Shown here: positions 1 to 8,099 of the stretch, piece after piece | Position numbering within the stretch: the stretch's first letter is position 1 | Layout of the letters: each line of letters starts with the position of its first letter | Source: Oscillospiraceae bacterium | Lineage (GTDB): Bacteria > Bacillota > Clostridia > Oscillospirales > Acutalibacteraceae | Reading direction: 5' to 3' | DNA: 64,000 nt | Assembly: GCA_015065975.1 (NCBI GenBank) | Contig: SVPG01000005.1 | Span: 30,104-94,103 of the forward strand | The notes under the pieces: generated by a model | Database searches by the model: none | What the model saw: only the letters and a program-made list of their open reading frames with translations | What the model was told of the DNA's origin: nothing | Program-made: the position numbers and the translations under genes

Positions 1-700
1 TTCTTATACCGCGCTCGCAGAGTATTACTCGGCTGTTGCCCTCGCGCAGGATATATTCAGCGCTGTCGAGCCATTCGTCGACCGTTGCGGCAACGCCTCT
101 CTTGAGCATGACGGGCTTGTCGGTCTTTCCGACCGCCTGGAGCAGACGGTAGTTCTGCATATTTCTTGCGCCGATCTGGAGAATATCACAGTATTTTGCG
201 GCGTTGTCAAGCTCGGCAAGGGAGACGACCTCACTGACCGTCAGCAGCCCGTACTGGTCGGCAGCCGAGCGAAGCATTCGAAGGCCCTCCGACTCAAGCC
301 CTCTGAAAGCGTAGGGCGATGTGTTCGGGCTGTATGAGCCGCCGCGCATTATCTTTATGCCGCACTTGTGAAGCTCGCGGGCGGTTGCGAAAATTCGCTC
401 CTCGCTCTCGATAATTCGCGGACCTGCGATCATGCAAAGCTTGTCGGAGCCGATCTCCTGGCCGCCCACACTGACGGTTATCTTTTCGGGCAGGACGTGC
501 TCGATGTCGAGGGTGAAGGATTCCACTCCCGGCATATGGATCGGGGTCCACGTGCCGAGGCGGTCGTCGCCGCCCGTGACGGTGAGCAGAGTGTGACCGT
601 CGGTGATGGTCATTCTGATGCCGAGACCGAACTCGCCTATGCGGTTTATGACGGTGCCGATCTGTTCGCCCGTCGCGCTTCTCTTCATTTTGATTATCAT
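1..700 (-). CDS. DAHP synthase-like protein (AroF family), 3' part outside window
   Basis: The 233 residues visible match the single-domain clostridial/Bacillus-type 3-deoxy-7-phosphoheptulonate synthase: an N-terminal ferredoxin-like extension opening MIIKMKRSATGEQIG, then the TIM barrel with QIGARNMQN, DKPVMLKRG and ILCERGIR. That family condenses PEP and erythrose-4-phosphate at the entry of the shikimate pathway. Two core motifs are altered: the usual GPCSVES reads GPRIIES (residues about 102-108), losing the metal-binding Cys, and the usual KPRTSP reads SPNTSP, losing the catalytic Lys and Arg. Start ATG at 700 has GGGGAGGA just upstream. The family is clear; catalytic activity is doubtful, and the protein may be a pseudoenzyme or have changed substrate. 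It lies 18 nt downstream of the HAD gene on the same strand. Confidence 0.8.
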   Translation of the reverse strand, partial: MIIKMKRSATGEQIGTVINRIGEFGLGIRMTITDGHTLLTVTGGDDRLGTWTPIHMPGVESFTLDIEHVLPEKITVSVGGQEIGSDKLCMIAGPRIIESEERIFATARELHKCGIKIMRGGSYSPNTSPYAFRGLESEGLRMLRSAADQYGLLTVSEVVSLAELDNAAKYCDILQIGARNMQNYRLLQAVGKTDKPVMLKRGVAATVDEWLDSAEYILREGNSRVILCERGIR

Positions 701-718
701 AGAAATATCCTCCCCAAA

Positions 719-1399
719 TCAAAGGATTATATCAGGACATTCGGTTATGCTTCGGATCGTGTATGTGGGTGTGATATCGCCCGACGGTTTTCCTTCGGGA
801 TTGACCCAGCAGGTGTCGAGTCCCGCACCGATGCCGCCGCGTATATCGCTCGTGAGGGAGTCGCCGACAACGAGGATTTCGCTCTTCGGCGGGTTTCCGA
901 TGAAGTCGATGACGTAATCGAAATATTCGCGGCGCGGCTTCTGGTATCCGATGGTTTCCGAAATGAATATATTTTCAAAATAATCCTTTATCGCCACACG
1001 GCTCCAGCGCCCCATCTGCACCCGTTCAATGCCGTTTGTTATTATGTACATACGGCATTTTCCGTAAAGCGTGCGGCAGACCTCGAGCGCTCCGTCGATG
1101 AGCCTGTCACCCTCGCTCAGACGCTCGATGTAATAGTCTGACAGCTCATTCGGGTCGCGGTCGAATCCGAGCTCGCGGCAGGTGTCGGCAAACCGTCCGA
1201 CGGTGAGCTGCGGCTTTGTGACCAGACCTTGCTCAAACCGTTTCCACCAGCCGGCATTTATTCTTTTGTAGACCGATTTTTCGTAATCCGAGCCCTCACC
1301 GCCCGCATATCTGAGCAGTGTGGAAAGAGCCTTCTCCTCGCAGTCGCGAAAATCGAGAAGCGTCTCGTCGGCGTCGAAAAGAATGTACTTGTATTTCAT
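719..1399 (-). CDS. HAD-family noncanonical pyrimidine nucleotidase (YjjG/YfnB type)
   Basis: A 226-residue haloacid-dehalogenase-like phosphatase. Motif I is FDADETLLDF, with nucleophile D9 and acid D11; motif II is IITNG near residue 118; the conserved lysine is in GYQKPRREYFD near 152; motif IV is GDSLTSDI near 176. The GYQKP signature and the helical cap between motifs I and II fit YjjG/YfnB enzymes, which dephosphorylate nucleoside monophosphates including modified pyrimidines in the cytosol. Length is normal for the family. It is co-directional with the DAHP synthase-like gene 18 nt downstream and probably cotranscribed with it. The exact substrate cannot be read from the sequence. Confidence 0.85.
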   Translation of the reverse strand: MKYKYILFDADETLLDFRDCEEKALSTLLRYAGGEGSDYEKSVYKRINAGWWKRFEQGLVTKPQLTVGRFADTCRELGFDRDPNELSDYYIERLSEGDRLIDGALEVCRTLYGKCRMYIITNGIERVQMGRWSRVAIKDYFENIFISETIGYQKPRREYFDYVIDFIGNPPKSEILVVGDSLTSDIRGGIGAGLDTCWVNPEGKPSGDITPTYTIRSITECPDIIL

Positions 1400-1545
1400 A
1401 AGTCACCGCCTTCTGTACAATTATACAATACGGAAAATCGAATATCAATAAAAATCGGGCAGCGAGTCTCAAAATCCTTGCAATTTCGGCGAATGAAATG
1501 TATTATATAGATGTACCAAATCAATGAATTCGGAGGTATAAGAAT

Positions 1546-2355
1546 ATGAATAGAAGGTCTTTTGCTGTTATTGCGGCGGTTGTCATGCTGCTCTGCTTCG
1601 TGCTTGCGGGCTGCGGCGACAAGGAGGATGTATCCATCGAATCGACAAAGGTCGATACCACTCTTCACACAATGATGTACAGCGAGATGGAGGAGGGGCA
1701 GTTTTCTGTCCTTCACACATACGGCTCGGGTGAGGAGAGCTATGTTTTCTGGTGCGAGAGCGAGATGAGCAAATTCGGTTTCTATCCGCTTTCCTACGAT
1801 ATGGAAAATGACGTTTTCTCCCGTGCGGGCGAGACATATTATTTCCCGTCAGCCATCAAAAAGGGTGAGGCTGTCCATGCGGGTATCGTCATTCCCGAGG
1901 TTGTGCCGGATATGGCTGTTACCTACACTGTCGCAGGACAGACCTTTGAGTATGCTCTCTGCTATAACGGAAACACGGGCGGAGTCAGCCTTATGGAGTT
2001 CACACTCGGAGCACCGACTCAGGATACCACATCGACGTCCGAAACCACTACAACCACCACTCAGGTGTCCGACGAAAGCCTTGAGGGAACCATAATTTAC
2101 GGTATTGCCGACAGCGTTCTCGGCACTGCATCGTACAACTCCATCGAGGCGAGCGGCGCAGCAACGGTCGACGGTTACGTCTGCAGCAGATACACCGTTT
2201 CCATGGACGGTGCACCCGTTGCAAATATTGCCATAAACGAAAGTCTTATGCACAGCTTTATCGATTTCGGCTGTGACGGAAGCTATTTCTACGTGCTTCC
2301 CGACGAGGACGGCTTTTATTACGTCAACCGTGACTTTGAGGTCGTGGCGGAATAA
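1546..2355 (+). CDS. Putative lipoprotein with Thr-rich linker
   Basis: A 269-residue protein with a type II signal peptide: basic MNRR, a hydrophobic core, and lipobox LAGC, so mature Cys is about residue 23. It is therefore predicted to be a membrane-anchored lipoprotein on the outer face. An N-terminal globular part (about 30-165) and a C-terminal part (about 195-269) are joined by a Ser/Thr-rich linker near residues 165-190. No enzyme motif is visible and I do not recognise the family. A good ribosome site (CGGAGG) precedes the ATG. The gene ends 20 nt before galE, so cotranscription is likely. Confidence 0.7.
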   Translation: MNRRSFAVIAAVVMLLCFVLAGCGDKEDVSIESTKVDTTLHTMMYSEMEEGQFSVLHTYGSGEESYVFWCESEMSKFGFYPLSYDMENDVFSRAGETYYFPSAIKKGEAVHAGIVIPEVVPDMAVTYTVAGQTFEYALCYNGNTGGVSLMEFTLGAPTQDTTSTSETTTTTTQVSDESLEGTIIYGIADSVLGTASYNSIEASGAATVDGYVCSRYTVSMDGAPVANIAINESLMHSFIDFGCDGSYFYVLPDEDGFYYVNRDFEVVAE

Positions 2356-2375
2356 TCTTTGTGGAGGGGAAAACC

Positions 2376-3383
2376 GTGAAAATTCTTGTAACGGGCGGCG
2401 CAGGCTATATCGGCTCGCATACTTCGGTCGAGCTTCTTGACGCCGGCTATGAGATAGTAATTGCCGATAATTTTTCCAATTCCAAGCCTGAGGTGCTTGA
2501 AAGAATAAGAAAGGTCGCGGGAAAGGATTTCGATTTCTGCGAGTGCGACCTTTGCGACAAAGAGGCTCTCGACAAGGTTTTTGACAGCTATGATATCGAT
2601 GCTGTAATTCATTTTGCGGGACTCAAGGCGGTCGGCGAATCGTGCGAGAAACCGCTTGAATATTACAGAAATAACCTCGTTTCCACGATGAATCTGTGCG
2701 AGTCGATGCGTGAGCACGGCTGTAAAAAGCTGGTATTCTCCTCGTCGGCTACCGTTTACGGAATGAACAACACCGCGCCGTACACCGAGGATATGCCCCT
2801 TTCGGCAACAAATCCCTACGGCTGGACAAAGTTCATGATCGAAGAGATGCTCAGAGGCGTCTGCGCGGCGGATAAGGAGTGGAGCGTCGCTCTTCTCAGA
2901 TATTTCAACCCCATCGGAGCACATTCCTCGGGTCAGCTCGGTGAGGATCCCAACGGAATCCCCAACAATCTGTTCCCGTACATCATGCGTGTTGCGGTCG
3001 GAAAACTGCCCGAGCTGGGAGTTTTCGGCGATGACTACGACACACCCGACGGCACGGGCGTGCGCGACTATATCCACGTCGTCGACCTCGCAAAGGGACA
3101 TCTCAAGGCGCTCGAGTGGTGCTCGGAGAATGTCGGCGCGGAGCCCTTCAACCTCGGCACGGGCAACGGAAGCAGTGTGCTTGAGGTACTGCACGGATTC
3201 GAGAAGGCGTGCGGAAAGACCCTTCCGTATTCCGTGAAACCGCGCAGAGCGGGAGATATCGCGACCAGCTTTGCCGATTGCTCAAAGGCGGAAAAACAGC
3301 TCGGCTGGAAGGCGGAGCTCGGCATGGAAGATATGTGCCGCGATGGCTGGAATTTCATAAAGAACAATCCCAACGGACTCTGA
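2376..3383 (+). CDS. galE: UDP-glucose 4-epimerase
   Basis: Interconverts UDP-glucose and UDP-galactose with bound NAD in the cytosol, feeding the Leloir pathway and surface glycan synthesis. Visible marks of the extended short-chain dehydrogenase fold: nucleotide-binding TGGAGYIGSH at the N terminus, the FSSSATVYG serine motif, the catalytic YGWTK (YxxxK), and RYFNPIGAH. I chose the GTG at 2376 because GGAGGGG lies just upstream at 2363-2370; an in-frame GTG at 2361 would place that ribosome site inside the gene. The resulting 335 residues fit the family. It follows the lipoprotein gene closely and is followed after 20 nt by a small membrane protein. Confidence 0.93.
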   Translation: MKILVTGGAGYIGSHTSVELLDAGYEIVIADNFSNSKPEVLERIRKVAGKDFDFCECDLCDKEALDKVFDSYDIDAVIHFAGLKAVGESCEKPLEYYRNNLVSTMNLCESMREHGCKKLVFSSSATVYGMNNTAPYTEDMPLSATNPYGWTKFMIEEMLRGVCAADKEWSVALLRYFNPIGAHSSGQLGEDPNGIPNNLFPYIMRVAVGKLPELGVFGDDYDTPDGTGVRDYIHVVDLAKGHLKALEWCSENVGAEPFNLGTGNGSSVLEVLHGFEKACGKTLPYSVKPRRAGDIATSFADCSKAEKQLGWKAELGMEDMCRDGWNFIKNNPNGL

Positions 3384-3403
3384 TAAAAAGGGAAGTGGTG
3401 CCG

Positions 3404-3592
3404 ATGAAAAAACGCGCGCTCAACGTTGCGGCAAAGACCGCCGTTTGCTTTTCTCTGATTATGATTTTCATGCTCGGCTATACCTTTGCGAAGACGGGAG
3501 TGGTCGTGACGGAGCTGCTCTGCGTTACCGCAGCTGCCGTCGTTGCGGCGATTGTGCTGATCGTCATTCTGTCATCAAGAAAAAATAAATAA
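3404..3592 (+). CDS. Small membrane protein, unknown
   Basis: A 62-residue protein starting MKKRALNVAAK, with two predicted transmembrane helices (about 13-29 and 35-57) and a basic C-terminal SSRKNK. It has a usable ribosome site (AAGGGAAG) upstream of ATG 3404. No function can be assigned. It sits 20 nt after galE and immediately before a terminator, so it is probably the last gene of the lipoprotein-galE operon. Confidence 0.6.
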   Translation: MKKRALNVAAKTAVCFSLIMIFMLGYTFAKTGVVVTELLCVTAAAVVAAIVLIVILSSRKNK

Positions 3593-3602
3593 ACGATTTA
3601 TT

Positions 3603-3645
3603 ACACAGACGTGATGCCGGTTTTATGAGCGGAGCACGTCTGTGT
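3603..3645 (+). terminator. Rho-independent terminator of the galE operon
   Basis: Perfect 11-bp inverted repeat ACACAGACGTG/CACGTCTGTGT with a 21-nt loop, followed by TATTTTA. It lies 11 nt after the small membrane protein gene. Confidence 0.7.
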
Positions 3646-3675
3646 TATTTTACGGTGTTAAATTTTGCAAGGCTA

Positions 3676-3703
3676 TTGAAAAAGTTTTTAACTGTGATAT
3701 ACT
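3676..3703 (+). promoter_or_regulatory. Sigma-A-type promoter for the MATE gene
   Basis: TTGAAA at 3676-3681, a 16-nt spacer, and TATACT at 3698-3703, 24 nt before the ATG at 3727. It lies directly after the preceding terminator. Confidence 0.6.
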
Positions 3704-3726
3704 CGCCTTGCAAAGGAGACGAAGTC

Positions 3727-5100
3727 ATGGCAAAGTTTACAAAGGATCTTACGAAAGGAAACGTGTGGACACAGCTCATATGGTTTGCCGTTCCGTTTTT
3801 TATAAGCAATCTTATACAGTCGGTATACGGAGTTGCCGACATGATGATACTGGGAAATTACTGCGGAAGCGAGAGTATGTCGGCGGTAAACACCAGCAGC
3901 CAGATAGCGATAATAGTGACCAATCTTGCGATGGGATTTTCCACCGGAGGAACGGTAATGATCGGTCAGTATCTCGGCGCGCAGCGCAGCGAGCGCATAA
4001 AGAGCGTAATCGGAACACTGCTCATATCGCTCGGTGTGCTTGCGGTCGTACTCAGCACGGGACTTATCCTGCTTGCCGACCCGATACTTTCGGCGCTCAA
4101 CGTTCCGACGCAGGCATTTGCCGACGCGAGGATATATCTTCTTATAAACGCCGCAGGACTAATTTTTGTTTTCGGCTATAACGCGCTCAGCGCAATAATG
4201 CGCGGAATGGGAGACAGCAAGACGCCGCTGATATTTGTCACAATCGCCTGTGTCCTGAACATAATCCTTGATTTCCTGCTTGTGGGATATTTCGGATTCG
4301 GTACGGGCGGAGCCGCCGCCGCGACCGTCTTTTCACAGGCTGTGTCGATGTTTCTGTGCATGGGTTATCTCAGACGCAACGATTTTATTTTCGATTTCAA
4401 GCCGGACTCATTCACATTTTCAAAAAGTGAATTTGCCGTTCTTGTAAAGGTCGGTCTGCCGACGGGAATACAGCACGTTGCCACCAATTTCTCGTTCCTG
4501 CTGCTGACAGGAATTATCAACGAGATCGGCGGAGTTGCGGCAGGTGCGGCTTCAGGCATAGTCGGAAAGTTCAACGGATTCTCCATACTTCCCGACGTTG
4601 CGATAAGCACTTCCGTTTCGGCAATGATAGCTCAGAACATGGGCGCAAAAAAAGAGGACCGCGTCAAAAAAGCCACCCGGTACGGACTTATGCTCTGCTG
4701 CGGTATCAGTTGGGTGATCTTTGCAATAGCCAACATTTTCCCCGAGCAGATATTCATGCTGTTCGGTTCGGATGAGGAGCTGCTGGAGATCGGACTTGTT
4801 TACATGAAAGCATTTTCGTTTGAATATGTGCTTGTCCCGTTCATCATAAGCTTCAATGCCGTGTTCACGGGTACGGGGAACGGCTGGATCACTCTTGTCA
4901 CGAACACAATAACCTCATTTGCCGTCAGACTCCCGCTTGCAATATATCTCGGAAAGATCATCGGTCTCGGTGTAGCGGGCGTCGGATACTCCATTCCCGC
5001 CGCCACCCTTGCAGGCTCACTGATCGCCTTCGTGTTCTATCTGTCGGGAATCTGGAAACGCAATGCGGTGATGAAGGAAAAACCGAAATTACAGGAATAA
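3727..5100 (+). CDS. MATE family efflux transporter
   Basis: A 457-residue polytopic protein of the multidrug and toxin extrusion family, which exports cationic drugs or metabolites in exchange for Na+ or H+. It has about 12 hydrophobic segments and the typical start GNVWTQLIWFAVPFFISNLIQ, with YGVADMMILG and the mid-protein repeat GNGWITLVTNT. The reading frame is open further upstream, but the ATG at 3727 is chosen because AAAGGAGACG precedes it and the promoter ends at 3703. Monocistronic: its own promoter upstream and a terminator right after the stop. Substrate unknown. Confidence 0.9.
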   Translation: MAKFTKDLTKGNVWTQLIWFAVPFFISNLIQSVYGVADMMILGNYCGSESMSAVNTSSQIAIIVTNLAMGFSTGGTVMIGQYLGAQRSERIKSVIGTLLISLGVLAVVLSTGLILLADPILSALNVPTQAFADARIYLLINAAGLIFVFGYNALSAIMRGMGDSKTPLIFVTIACVLNIILDFLLVGYFGFGTGGAAAATVFSQAVSMFLCMGYLRRNDFIFDFKPDSFTFSKSEFAVLVKVGLPTGIQHVATNFSFLLLTGIINEIGGVAAGAASGIVGKFNGFSILPDVAISTSVSAMIAQNMGAKKEDRVKKATRYGLMLCCGISWVIFAIANIFPEQIFMLFGSDEELLEIGLVYMKAFSFEYVLVPFIISFNAVFTGTGNGWITLVTNTITSFAVRLPLAIYLGKIIGLGVAGVGYSIPAATLAGSLIAFVFYLSGIWKRNAVMKEKPKLQE

Positions 5101-5109
5101 TTTTTTTCT

Positions 5110-5147
5110 GAAAGCGTGATGACACGGTCGTCGCGCTTTCTTTTTTT
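5110..5147 (+). terminator. Terminator after the MATE gene
   Basis: GAAAGCG at 5110-5116 pairs with CGCTTTC at 5134-5140, followed by a run of seven T. Confidence 0.75.
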
Positions 5148-5159
5148 GTATATGCCGCT

Positions 5160-5195
5160 TTGTGACAGATTGCGCCCGCAAGGTCGGGATATAAT
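5160..5195 (+). promoter_or_regulatory. Possible spoIIG-type promoter
   Basis: A clean TATAAT at 5190-5195 lies 17 nt before the spoIIGA start. No -35 hexamer sits at 17 nt; the best candidate, TTGTGA at 5160-5165, is 24 nt away. In Bacillus subtilis the spoIIG promoter also has an unusually wide spacer and needs Spo0A~P. A Spo0A box is only weakly suggested by TTTGTGACAG, so Spo0A control is inference. Confidence 0.35.
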
Positions 5196-5212
5196 TTTTT
5201 CGGGAGGCGGTT

Positions 5213-6058
5213 ATGAGACCTGTAATATATGTTGATGTGCTGCTTTGCGTCAACTTTTTTGTTGACTGTATGCTTCTTTATATCAGCGGAAGGCTCGCGG
5301 GAGGACGGCTGACACGCACGAGGCTGTGCCTTGCGGCGGCGGTCGGAGCGGTCGATTCGCTCTTTCTTCTCCTGCCCGATGCGGGAAGGCTTCTGTCGAT
5401 GGCAAACACCTTTGCGGCAGCGGCTGCGATGAGCTGTACGGCCTTCGGGATAAAGGACAGGGCAAGGCTTATGAGAGGTTTTCTGTGGCTTATGCTGACG
5501 ACGCTGTGTTACGGCGGGATAATGACGGCGCTGTGGCTCTTTGCGTCGCCGTCGTCGCTGGTCGTGTCAAACGGGATTGCATACATAGATATTTCCCCGA
5601 CGATGCTCATCGGGGGCACGGTTGTCTGCTACGGCGCACTGACGCTGTGGGCGAGGATAGCGAGAAAAAAGAACGAGATAGAAAGCATATGCGAGATAAG
5701 AATATCAAAAAACGGGCGGGAGGTCTGCGCGGCGGGGATCGTTGATACGGGTAATCTGCTCACCGAGCCCTTCTCGGGATACCCCGTTGTGATATGCGAG
5801 CTTGCGTTTGTCGAGCCGATAATGGAGGCTGATTTTGTCTCTGCGGTCAGAGAGGGGCGTGCGCCGACGGGCGCGAGGGTGATACCCTATTCGAGCGTCG
5901 GGGGAGACGGCGTAATATTTGCCTTCCGTCCCGATTCGGTCGAGATCGAAACTCAGGAGACGAGCGCAAGCAGCGACAGGGTGTATGTGGGTGTGCTCGG
6001 CAGGGGAAGAGTGAGCGCTTCTGCCCGTGCGATAGTCAATCCCGATATAATTTACTGA
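5213..6058 (+). CDS. spoIIGA: Sigma-E processing peptidase
   Basis: A 281-residue membrane aspartic protease that cleaves the pro-sequence from pro-sigma-E in the mother cell at the onset of engulfment. The N-terminal half (about 1-148) has five predicted transmembrane helices; the C-terminal half is a soluble protease domain with the catalytic DTGN motif at residues 178-181 (D178) and the later [17 protein letters not shown] segment. Length and topology match the family. AGGCGG precedes the ATG. It lies 16 nt before sigE, the standard order in spore formers, and marks the organism as having an endospore programme. Confidence 0.92.
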   Translation: MRPVIYVDVLLCVNFFVDCMLLYISGRLAGGRLTRTRLCLAAAVGAVDSLFLLLPDAGRLLSMANTFAAAAAMSCTAFGIKDRARLMRGFLWLMLTTLCYGGIMTALWLFASPSSLVVSNGIAYIDISPTMLIGGTVVCYGALTLWARIARKKNEIESICEIRISKNGREVCAAGIVDTGNLLTEPFSGYPVVICELAFVEPIMEADFVSAVREGRAPTGARVIPYSSVGGDGVIFAFRPDSVEIETQETSASSDRVYVGVLGRGRVSASARAIVNPDIIY

Positions 6059-6074
6059 TAGGAGCGAGCGGCAG

Positions 6075-6779
6075 ATGAAAGAGATTGTAAAACGGCTGAA
6101 AAACCTGATTGCGCGTTTGTTTTCGAAGAAAGAAATCCATTACATAAACGGACCCGAAACCCTGCCCGCACCTCTCGGGAAGGAGGAGGAAGAGCGGATT
6201 TTTGCGCGCATTGAGGCGGGTGACGAATCGGCGAGGGAACCGCTGATAACCCACAATCTGCGCCTTGTGGTGTATATAGCAAAAAAATTCGAGACCTCTT
6301 CGGCAGGTCTCGAGGATCTGATATCGATCGGCACGATTGGGCTCATCAAGGCGGTCAACACCTTCTGTCCGGCAAGGAACATCAAGCTTGCGACCTACGC
6401 ATCGCGCTGTATCGAGAACGAAATACTGATGTTTCTGAGAAAATCGTCCCAGCTTCAGAAGGAGATGTCGATCGACGAACCGCTCAACATCGACTGGGAC
6501 GGCAACGAGCTTCTTCTCTCCGACGTGCTCGGGTCAGACCCCGATACGGTCGGCAGAGGGATTGAGGACGAGACCGAAAAGGGACTTCTTATCGAAGCGG
6601 TCAGAAAGCTCGGTGACAGGGAACGGCACATAATTTCCCTTCGGTTCGGGCTTTTCGGGTACAGGGAGCATACGCAGAAGGAGGTTGCCGACCTTCTCGG
6701 AATTTCGCAGTCGTACATATCGAGGCTTGAGAAAAGGGTGGTCGAGCGGCTTCGTCAGGAGCTCGAAAGAATATGCTGA
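6075..6779 (+). CDS. sigE: Sporulation sigma factor SigE
   Basis: A 234-residue sigma-70-family factor directing early mother-cell transcription. It has the short N-terminal pro-sequence region (about 1-28, basic and amphipathic), region 2 ([43 protein letters not shown]) and region 4 with the helix-turn-helix [21 protein letters not shown]. Region 3 is reduced, as is usual for SigE and SigK. Adjacency to spoIIGA separates it from SigK. In many Clostridia sigG follows directly; here a convergent zinc-ribbon gene follows, so sigG must be elsewhere if it is present. Confidence 0.94.
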   Translation: MKEIVKRLKNLIARLFSKKEIHYINGPETLPAPLGKEEEERIFARIEAGDESAREPLITHNLRLVVYIAKKFETSSAGLEDLISIGTIGLIKAVNTFCPARNIKLATYASRCIENEILMFLRKSSQLQKEMSIDEPLNIDWDGNELLLSDVLGSDPDTVGRGIEDETEKGLLIEAVRKLGDRERHIISLRFGLFGYREHTQKEVADLLGISQSYISRLEKRVVERLRQELERIC

Positions 6780-6814
6780 AAAAAGGACGCATCGAAAAGA
6801 TGCGTCCCTTTTGC
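6778..6814. terminator. Bidirectional terminator between sigE and the zinc-ribbon gene
   Basis: ACGCATC and GATGCGT pair around a short A-rich loop, extended by GG/CC, with AAAA before and TTTT after the stem. It can serve both convergent genes. Confidence 0.75.
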
Positions 6815-6815
6815 T

Positions 6816-7736
6816 TTATGAATAATAGTCTTCGAGTGCGGCGTTTATCGCGTCAAGATCGAGCTCGTCGGTGTATTTGTAGAAGGGATAGATGTCCTCC
6901 TCCTGAGGCAGACACCAGCCGCCCTTGTCGAAATAGTAGAGTTCCTCGACAATATCGCCGTCGGCGTTTTTGTATCGGATATTCGAGAAGAGGCAGCCGC
7001 CGTCCGATGCGAGGCTTCCGCCGATAATCTCGATCGATTCGGGATACTTGAACTCGTCCTTGCTGGCGATTATATATTCGTAGGCGGTTTTGTTATCGCC
7101 CGTCAGAACGCCCGAGGGTTCGCGCACGGAGGAAGTTCCTCCGACCGATGAACCGCCTTCCGATATGCTGCTTGTCGGTATAATAAATATAATGAAAGCG
7201 GCAAGCGCTGCGACAACAAGGCCTATGCCGACAACGAGAGCCTTCTTGCTGCCCAACTTCTTCGGAGTCGTTGCAGCCGGCTGATATATCGGCGCCTGGA
7301 CTGTCTGAGCCATTGGCGGCTGATATGTCGGAGCCTTTACGGGCTGAGGTGCGGGCGTCTGAACAGTCTGAGTCATTGCAGGCTGCGGAGCGGGAGCAGG
7401 CTGAATTACGGGCTTCGGGGGCTCGACGGTCTGTTCACCCGCTGCGCCGAGATCGGGGACTGTGGGGAGCGTGGGAAGTGTGGGAAGATCGGGGAGCTGA
7501 GCTGTCAGCTCGGGCGGCTCGGGAATGATTATCGAGCCTGCGTTCGGGACGAAAGCGGCACCGCACGCGGGGCAGGACTGCAGTCCCGAAGGTATGGGAG
7601 CGCCGCAGGTCGGGCAGTTTATCGTTGTAATCTCGCCCTTGGGCAGCGGTTTTGCGCAGTTGACGCAGCAGGGAATGTCCGATGCGGGGTTGTACGGTGT
7701 GCTGCAATAGGGACAGTACGCGATGGAATTGTTCAC
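6816..7736 (-). CDS. Zinc-ribbon, Pro-rich single-pass membrane protein
   Basis: A 306-residue protein. The N terminus carries two zinc ribbons of CxxC pairs (CPYC...CVNC and CPTC...CPAC, residues about 8-60). A long Pro/Gln-rich spacer (about 70-158) contains repeats such as TVQTPAPQPVKAPTYQPP. One transmembrane helix (about 167-190) precedes an extracytoplasmic domain of about 110 residues with no recognised motif. This is a common Clostridia design whose role is unknown; a surface sensor or scaffold is only a guess. Start is GTG at 7736. It has its own promoter, divergent from the ABC-F leader, and a terminator shared with sigE. Confidence 0.75.
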   Translation of the reverse strand: MNNSIAYCPYCSTPYNPASDIPCCVNCAKPLPKGEITTINCPTCGAPIPSGLQSCPACGAAFVPNAGSIIIPEPPELTAQLPDLPTLPTLPTVPDLGAAGEQTVEPPKPVIQPAPAPQPAMTQTVQTPAPQPVKAPTYQPPMAQTVQAPIYQPAATTPKKLGSKKALVVGIGLVVAALAAFIIFIIPTSSISEGGSSVGGTSSVREPSGVLTGDNKTAYEYIIASKDEFKYPESIEIIGGSLASDGGCLFSNIRYKNADGDIVEELYYFDKGGWCLPQEEDIYPFYKYTDELDLDAINAALEDYYS

Positions 7737-7774
7737 ACTCGGTCTTCCTTTCGTATATATTGCAAATCAGATAG

Positions 7775-7803
7775 ATTATACCACACGAAATTCCCGCCTG
7801 CAA
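7775..7803 (-). promoter_or_regulatory. Promoter of the zinc-ribbon gene
   Basis: Read on the minus strand: TTGCAG (7803-7798), 17-nt spacer, TATAAT (7780-7775), 38 nt before the GTG start. It is back to back with the ABC-F promoter at 7821. Confidence 0.65.
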
Positions 7804-7820
7804 TAGAAAAACGATTTTGC

Positions 7821-7849
7821 TTGACAAATCGGTCGGGCTGTGATATATC
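7821..7849 (+). promoter_or_regulatory. Promoter of the ABC-F leader transcript
   Basis: Consensus TTGACA at 7821-7826, a 17-nt spacer and TATATC at 7844-7849. Transcription should start near 7856, leaving a leader of about 240 nt before the ABC-F gene at 8100. Confidence 0.7.
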
Positions 7850-7884
7850 ATAGATGTAATTTAGAACAGATCGGAGTTGGAAAG

Positions 7885-7905
7885 ATGCGCAATATTTCCC
7901 GATAA
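7885..7905 (+). CDS. Candidate leader peptide MRNISR
   Basis: ATG at 7885, six sense codons, then TAA, preceded by GGAG at 7873-7876 (8-nt spacer). It lies about 29 nt after the predicted transcription start and upstream of a terminator that precedes an antibiotic-resistance-type ABC-F gene. That arrangement is known for ribosome-mediated attenuation in related genes. The role is inferred from position only. Confidence 0.45.
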   Translation: MRNISR

Positions 7906-8038
7906 CTTTTTACGGCATATCGATATTCGGCGGCGTCCGTCGCCTTTGTTTGTGTGCCGTTATGCGGGAAAGTGTGCGTCTTCTCAATACGCCTTTTATA
8001 CTTGCGGCGGTGCTGCGGGTTTTTGTTTGTGCGTGCTG

Positions 8039-8070
8039 GGCTGCGGAATACTTTTCCGCGGCCGTTTTTA
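8039..8070 (+). terminator. Leader terminator (attenuator) upstream of the ABC-F gene
   Basis: A 10-bp stem GGCTGCGGAA/TTCCGCGGCC (one G-T pair) with loop TACTT, followed by GTTTTTATTT. It ends 30 nt before the ABC-F start codon, inside the transcription unit that begins near 7856, so it would stop transcription before the gene unless antitermination occurs. An overlapping 37-codon frame at 7962-8075 starting MRESVRLLNTPF runs through it and could be translated. Confidence 0.7.
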
Positions 8071-8099
8071 TTTAATGCACAAAGGAAAGGTGATAATTT

